Of a DNA stretch of 16,646 nt, positions 13,647 to 16,646 are shown one piece after another. Each line of letters opens with the position of its first letter. Position 1 is the first letter of the stretch. The notes below the pieces were generated by a model. It saw only the letters and a program-made list of their open reading frames with translations, was not told where the DNA came from and made no database searches. Location: assembly GCA_944363685.1 (NCBI GenBank), contig CALVUV010000016.1, forward strand, positions 1 through 16,646, given 5' to 3'. The translations under genes and the position numbers were made by a program. The DNA comes from an uncultured Bacilli bacterium (GTDB taxonomy: Bacteria > Bacillota_I > Bacilli_A > RF39 > UBA660).

Positions 13647-14723
13647 ATGAAGATAGTTATTACAGCAGGAGGAACAGGTGGTCATATTTTTCCAGCATTA
13701 GCTTTAATATCTAAGCTTAAGGAAAAAGATAAAGATGTAGAGATTCTATATATTGGTACAACTGATAGAATGGAAAAAGATATTATACCTAAACAAAATA
13801 TTAATTATATAGGTATTAAAATGATAGGACTAAATCGTAAAAATCCTTTTAAAAATATAGAAGTAATGAAAACTTACTATAAAGCTTGTAAGAAAGCTAA
13901 AGAGGAACTATCTAAATTTAAACCTGATGTAGTTATAGGTTTTGGAGGTTATATATCAGCACCAGTTATATATGCTGCTTCTAAATTAAAAATAAAAACT
14001 ATTATTCATGAACAAAACTCTATTCCTGGTGTATCTAATAAATTCTTATCAAGATATGTAGATAAAATATTAGTATCATTTAAAGAAAGTAGTGAATATT
14101 TTCCTAAAGAAAAAGTAATATATACAGGTAATCCTAGAAGTGAACAAATAAAAGATATAAAAAAAATATCTAAAACCTCTTTAGGATTTAAAAAAGATTT
14201 ACCTTTAGTAATTATAGTTATGGGCTCTCTTGGTTCCTTAACTATGACTAATAAATTAAAAGAAATATTACCACTATTTAACAATAAAAACTATCAAGTA
14301 TTATTAATAACTGGTAAAAAATATTATGATGATTATAAAGGTATAAAACTAAATAACAATGTAAAACTATTACCTTTTTATGATAATCTAATCGCTCTTA
14401 TGAAAGATACTACTTTAATGGTTACAAGAAGTGGAGCATCTACAATAGCAGAACTTACTAGTATTGGACTACCTGCTATTATGGTACCTAGTCCCTATGT
14501 TACTAATAACCATCAATATAAAAATGCTAAGGCTTTAGATAAAGGAGTAGAAATAATAGAAGAAGAAAACTTTAGTAAAGATACGCTTATACCTTTAATA
14601 GATAAATTAATTAATGATAAGGAAAAGTTAAAAGAAATGAGTAATGAGTTACTAAAAAGAAAAGTTCTAGATAGTGCTAGTAAAATATATGATGTAATTG
14701 AAAGTGTAGTAAAGGATGAATGA
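13647..14723 (+). CDS. murG: UDP-GlcNAc:lipid I GlcNAc transferase
   Basis: Adds GlcNAc to lipid I to make lipid II on the inner face of the membrane. 358 residues in two Rossmann domains of the GT-B fold: N-terminal TAGGTGGH (6-13), HEQNSIPG (121-128), and C-terminal UDP-GlcNAc-site motifs TRSGAST (260-266), AELTSIGLPAIMVPSPYVT and NNHQYKNA (NHQ at 288-290). The start is ATG 13647, nine bases after GGAAGG (13632-13637); the in-frame ATG at 13638 touches that site and is rejected. The inter-domain phosphate loop reads GSLGS where GGSxGA is usual. murB begins one base after the stop. Confidence 0.95.
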   Translation: MKIVITAGGTGGHIFPALALISKLKEKDKDVEILYIGTTDRMEKDIIPKQNINYIGIKMIGLNRKNPFKNIEVMKTYYKACKKAKEELSKFKPDVVIGFGGYISAPVIYAASKLKIKTIIHEQNSIPGVSNKFLSRYVDKILVSFKESSEYFPKEKVIYTGNPRSEQIKDIKKISKTSLGFKKDLPLVIIVMGSLGSLTMTNKLKEILPLFNNKNYQVLLITGKKYYDDYKGIKLNNNVKLLPFYDNLIALMKDTTLMVTRSGASTIAELTSIGLPAIMVPSPYVTNNHQYKNAKALDKGVEIIEEENFSKDTLIPLIDKLINDKEKLKEMSNELLKRKVLDSASKIYDVIESVVKDE

Positions 14724-14724
14724 T

Positions 14725-15633
14725 ATGAAAGAATTTTTAAATGAAGTAGATAAACTTGATATAGGAAAAATAGTCAAAGATGTTTTTATTAGTAAATATA
14801 CTACTTATAAAGTAGGAGGATTAGTAAGAGCGATTATTTATCCTAAGAATACAGATAAACTAGTACTATTATGTAAATTAATAAAAAAATATAATATTAA
14901 ATATAAAATATTAGGTAATGGTAGTAACTTATTATTTAGTGATAAAACTTATGAAGGAGTTTTAATTAAATTAGATGAATTTAATAAAATAGAATTTTTT
15001 GATAATAAGATAGTTTGTGGAGCGGGAGCATCACTTATGAAAGTAGCTAGAGAATCCATTAAAAGAGGTCTAGCAGGATTAGAATTTGCAACAGGTATAC
15101 CAGGTACTATTGGTGGAGCTGTTTATATGAATGCTGGCGCTTATAAAAGTGATATGGGTTATGTTACAAGAAGTGTTAAAGTATTAACAGATGACTTTAA
15201 GATTATTACTCTAACTAATGAAGAGATGGATTTTCATTACCGTAGTAGTTTTTTACAACATCACCCTAACTATATTTGTTTAGAGGCAACTATAAGACTT
15301 GAAAAAGGTGATAAAAATGCTTTAGAAGAAGTAGTTAAAGATAGAAAACAAAGAAGAATGAAGTCACAACCCCTAAATTATCCTAGTGCAGGTAGTGTCT
15401 TTAGAAATCCCCCTAATGCTGATCCTTCTGGTAAATTAATAGAAGATATTGGTCTTAAAGGATTAACTAAAGGAGGAGCAGAAGTAAGTGAAGTTCATGC
15501 TAATTTTATTATCAATAAAAATAATGCTAGCGCTAAAGATATTCATGATTTAATTTTATTTGTAAAAGATGCAGTAAAAGATCATTATGGTATAGATTTA
15601 AGAATAGAACAAGAATTTGTTAATTGGGAGTAA
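14725..15633 (+). CDS. murB: UDP-N-acetylenolpyruvoylglucosamine reductase
   Basis: A flavoenzyme that uses NADPH to reduce UDP-GlcNAc-enolpyruvate to UDP-MurNAc, the second committed step of peptidoglycan precursor synthesis. 302 residues from ATG 14725, nine bases after AAAGG (14711-14715); the in-frame ATG 14716 abuts the site. FAD-domain motifs are TTYKVGG, LGNGSNLLFSD and GLEFATGIPGTIGGAVYMNA. Catalytic features are MDFHYRSSFL (Arg173), YPSAGSVFRNP (Ser224, proton donor) and Glu297 in the C-terminal IEQEFVNW. The pattern fits the shorter type II MurB common in Gram-positives. The ATG is one base from the murG stop, so the two are coupled. Confidence 0.95.
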   Translation: MKEFLNEVDKLDIGKIVKDVFISKYTTYKVGGLVRAIIYPKNTDKLVLLCKLIKKYNIKYKILGNGSNLLFSDKTYEGVLIKLDEFNKIEFFDNKIVCGAGASLMKVARESIKRGLAGLEFATGIPGTIGGAVYMNAGAYKSDMGYVTRSVKVLTDDFKIITLTNEEMDFHYRSSFLQHHPNYICLEATIRLEKGDKNALEEVVKDRKQRRMKSQPLNYPSAGSVFRNPPNADPSGKLIEDIGLKGLTKGGAEVSEVHANFIINKNNASAKDIHDLILFVKDAVKDHYGIDLRIEQEFVNWE

Positions 15634-15635
15634 TT

Positions 15636-16319
15636 ATGGCTAAAGTAATAAAAAAGAAGAAACTAAGACTATTACCATTCTTTATATTTATCTTAGTAAT
15701 AGCAATTATTGTTTTTACTGTATTAATTTTATTAGATACTAAAGTAAAGAATATTATAATTACTGGTAATGATATTATATCTGATGAAGAGATAATTAAT
15801 AGAGCAGGACTTACTAATTATCCAAGTTATTATAAGACTAGTACTAGAATTATGGAAGATAAAATAGAAGAAAATCCTTTAGTAAAAAGTGTAGATATAA
15901 AAAGAGATTTTTATCATATATTTAATATAGAATTAGAAGAATATGAAATACTATATAAAAGAGAAGATAATGGTAAATATGTTTTAGAAAGTAAAGAAGA
16001 AATAACTTTAGAAAATAATATACCATATATGATTCCAAGATTAATTAATGAAATACCAACTGATAAAATAAATAGTTTTATTAAATATTATAAGAGAATA
16101 GATAGAAATATAAGAGAAAAAATTAGTGAGATTAAATATGATCCAAATGAGTTTGATAAAGATAGATTTCTACTTTATATGGATGATGGAAATAGTGTTT
16201 ATTTAACTATTACTAAATTTGAAAGATTAAACTATTATAATGATGTTCTACCTCAATTAGATGGTAGAAAAGGTTATTTATATTTAGATTCTGGAAATCA
16301 CTTTCAGATTATGCAATAA
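15636..16319 (+). CDS. divIB: Cell division protein DivIB/FtsQ
   Basis: A bitopic membrane protein of the divisome that, with FtsL and DivIC, controls septal peptidoglycan synthesis. 227 residues from ATG 15636, five bases after GGGAG (15626-15630); an in-frame TTG at 15624 is inside that site. It has a short basic cytoplasmic start (AKVIKKKKLR), one membrane helix (about 12-33), then an extracellular POTRA domain (about 36-105, beginning VKNIIITGNDIISDEEII and including ENPLVKSVDI), followed by a beta domain ending GYLYLDSGNHFQI. Sequence conservation of this family is low; position after murG-murB and the topology support the call. It is the last gene of its operon. Confidence 0.88.
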   Translation: MAKVIKKKKLRLLPFFIFILVIAIIVFTVLILLDTKVKNIIITGNDIISDEEIINRAGLTNYPSYYKTSTRIMEDKIEENPLVKSVDIKRDFYHIFNIELEEYEILYKREDNGKYVLESKEEITLENNIPYMIPRLINEIPTDKINSFIKYYKRIDRNIREKISEIKYDPNEFDKDRFLLYMDDGNSVYLTITKFERLNYYNDVLPQLDGRKGYLYLDSGNHFQIMQ

Positions 16320-16348
16320 ATAAAGAAGCAATTATGCTTCTTTATTTA
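16317..16348. terminator. Bidirectional terminator between divIB and the Rpn gene
   Basis: A 14-pair perfect stem (16317-16330 with 16335-16348) around loop ATTA. TTTATTT on one side and AAATAAA on the other give a T-rich 3' end in both directions. It contains the stop codons of both convergent genes (16317-16319, +; 16334-16332, -). Confidence 0.8.
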
Positions 16349-16646
16349 ACTCTTCTAATTCTTCTACACTTAAGCTAGTTACTTTTATTACATCTTCTTT
16401 AGATGTGCCTATATTTAGAAGATTTTTAGCAATAGAAAGTTTTTCTGCCTTAGCACCTTCTTCAAGTCCATATGTTTTACCATCATCATAACCATCATCA
16501 TATCCCCAATTACGAGCGGTATTAATCATTTTTTTCTGCATCATCTCATTATCATAGGTTAATCCAAACTTATCATTAAGTCCTAGTCTTTCTAATTCAT
16601 CCACAATCTTCAATGCCTCCTTATCATCTCCTGCTATTTCTCTTAA
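16332..16646 (-). CDS. Rpn family / PD-(D/E)XK nuclease transposase-like protein, C-terminal part
   Basis: The reading frame is open to the window edge on the minus strand and ends at TAA 16334-16332, so 104 C-terminal codons are visible and the nuclease domain lies outside. The visible part reads REIAGDDKEALKIVDELE... then ...NDKFGLTYDNEMM, ARNWGYDDGYDDGKTYGLEE and a helical tail ending SLSVEELEELNKEA. This pattern, with a Gly every four residues, is typical of the C-terminus of Rpn (PDDEXK_2, PF12784) recombination-promoting nucleases, often found in many copies in gut Firmicutes. A TTG at 16613 could look like a start but is internal. It may be an intact gene or a remnant; only the edge can tell. 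Confidence 0.7.
   Translation of the reverse strand, partial: LREIAGDDKEALKIVDELERLGLNDKFGLTYDNEMMQKKMINTARNWGYDDGYDDGKTYGLEEGAKAEKLSIAKNLLNIGTSKEDVIKVTSLSVEELEELNKEA

Noticed and set aside
14006..14284. Minus-strand ORF inside murG
   Set aside because: A shadow of the conserved MurG frame with no ribosome binding site.
1..16646. Mycoplasma genetic code (TGA as Trp)
   Set aside because: The composition invites it, but TGA ends several full-length conserved proteins including uppP and murG, and Trp is always TGG.

Overview
The window comes from a very AT-rich, walled, low-GC Gram-positive bacterium (Bacillota, probably a Bacilli or Erysipelotrichia-like host-associated lineage; the taxon is inferred). 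TGA is a true stop in several genes (for example at 5330-5332, 9775-9777, 10683-10685 and 14721-14723) and Trp is TGG, so the code is standard and not the Mycoplasma code. Peptidoglycan and divisome genes are present. Shine-Dalgarno sites are strong and most genes lie on the + strand in short, tightly packed operons.

Region 1-1800 is accessory. Its best feature is a compact locus at about 135-474 that looks like an undescribed type I toxin-antitoxin system. A 30-residue hydrophobic peptide is encoded on the minus strand (287-379) with its own promoter and ribosome binding site. A convergent small RNA (about 170-296) with a near-consensus promoter and an intrinsic terminator is antisense to the toxin message 3' part. 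The 5' end of the toxin message can pair with its own 3' end through an inverted repeat (198-233 with 412-438), as in hok and aapA1 messages. After this come a frameshifted gene remnant (495-780), an intact small zinc-ribbon-like protein gene (904-1494) and a decayed copy of that gene's 3' end (about 1607-1765).

Region 1800-7300: a proC-proB-proA operon makes proline from glutamate. It runs on into an unrecognised gene (4766) and a cation diffusion facilitator with an apparent Mn-type N-D-D-D site (5329). A 36-codon ORF and an unrecognised 323-residue helical protein follow.

Region 7365-12164: a CBS/DRTGG-regulated family II (Mn-type) inorganic pyrophosphatase, a protein with a probable Cys-His-Asp transglutaminase-like triad, then an operon of uppP (lipid carrier recycling), a ZIP metal transporter and a CmpB-type membrane protein.

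Region 12243-16319: a phosphohexomutase gene leads into murG-murB-divIB, a piece of the division and cell-wall cluster. It ends at a strong bidirectional terminator shared with a convergent, edge-truncated Rpn/PD-(D/E)XK transposase-like gene. The housekeeping genes connect through wall synthesis (hexomutase, MurB, MurG, UppP, DivIB), proline synthesis, and metal or pyrophosphate homeostasis (Mn-type CDF, ZIP, Mn-type PPase).
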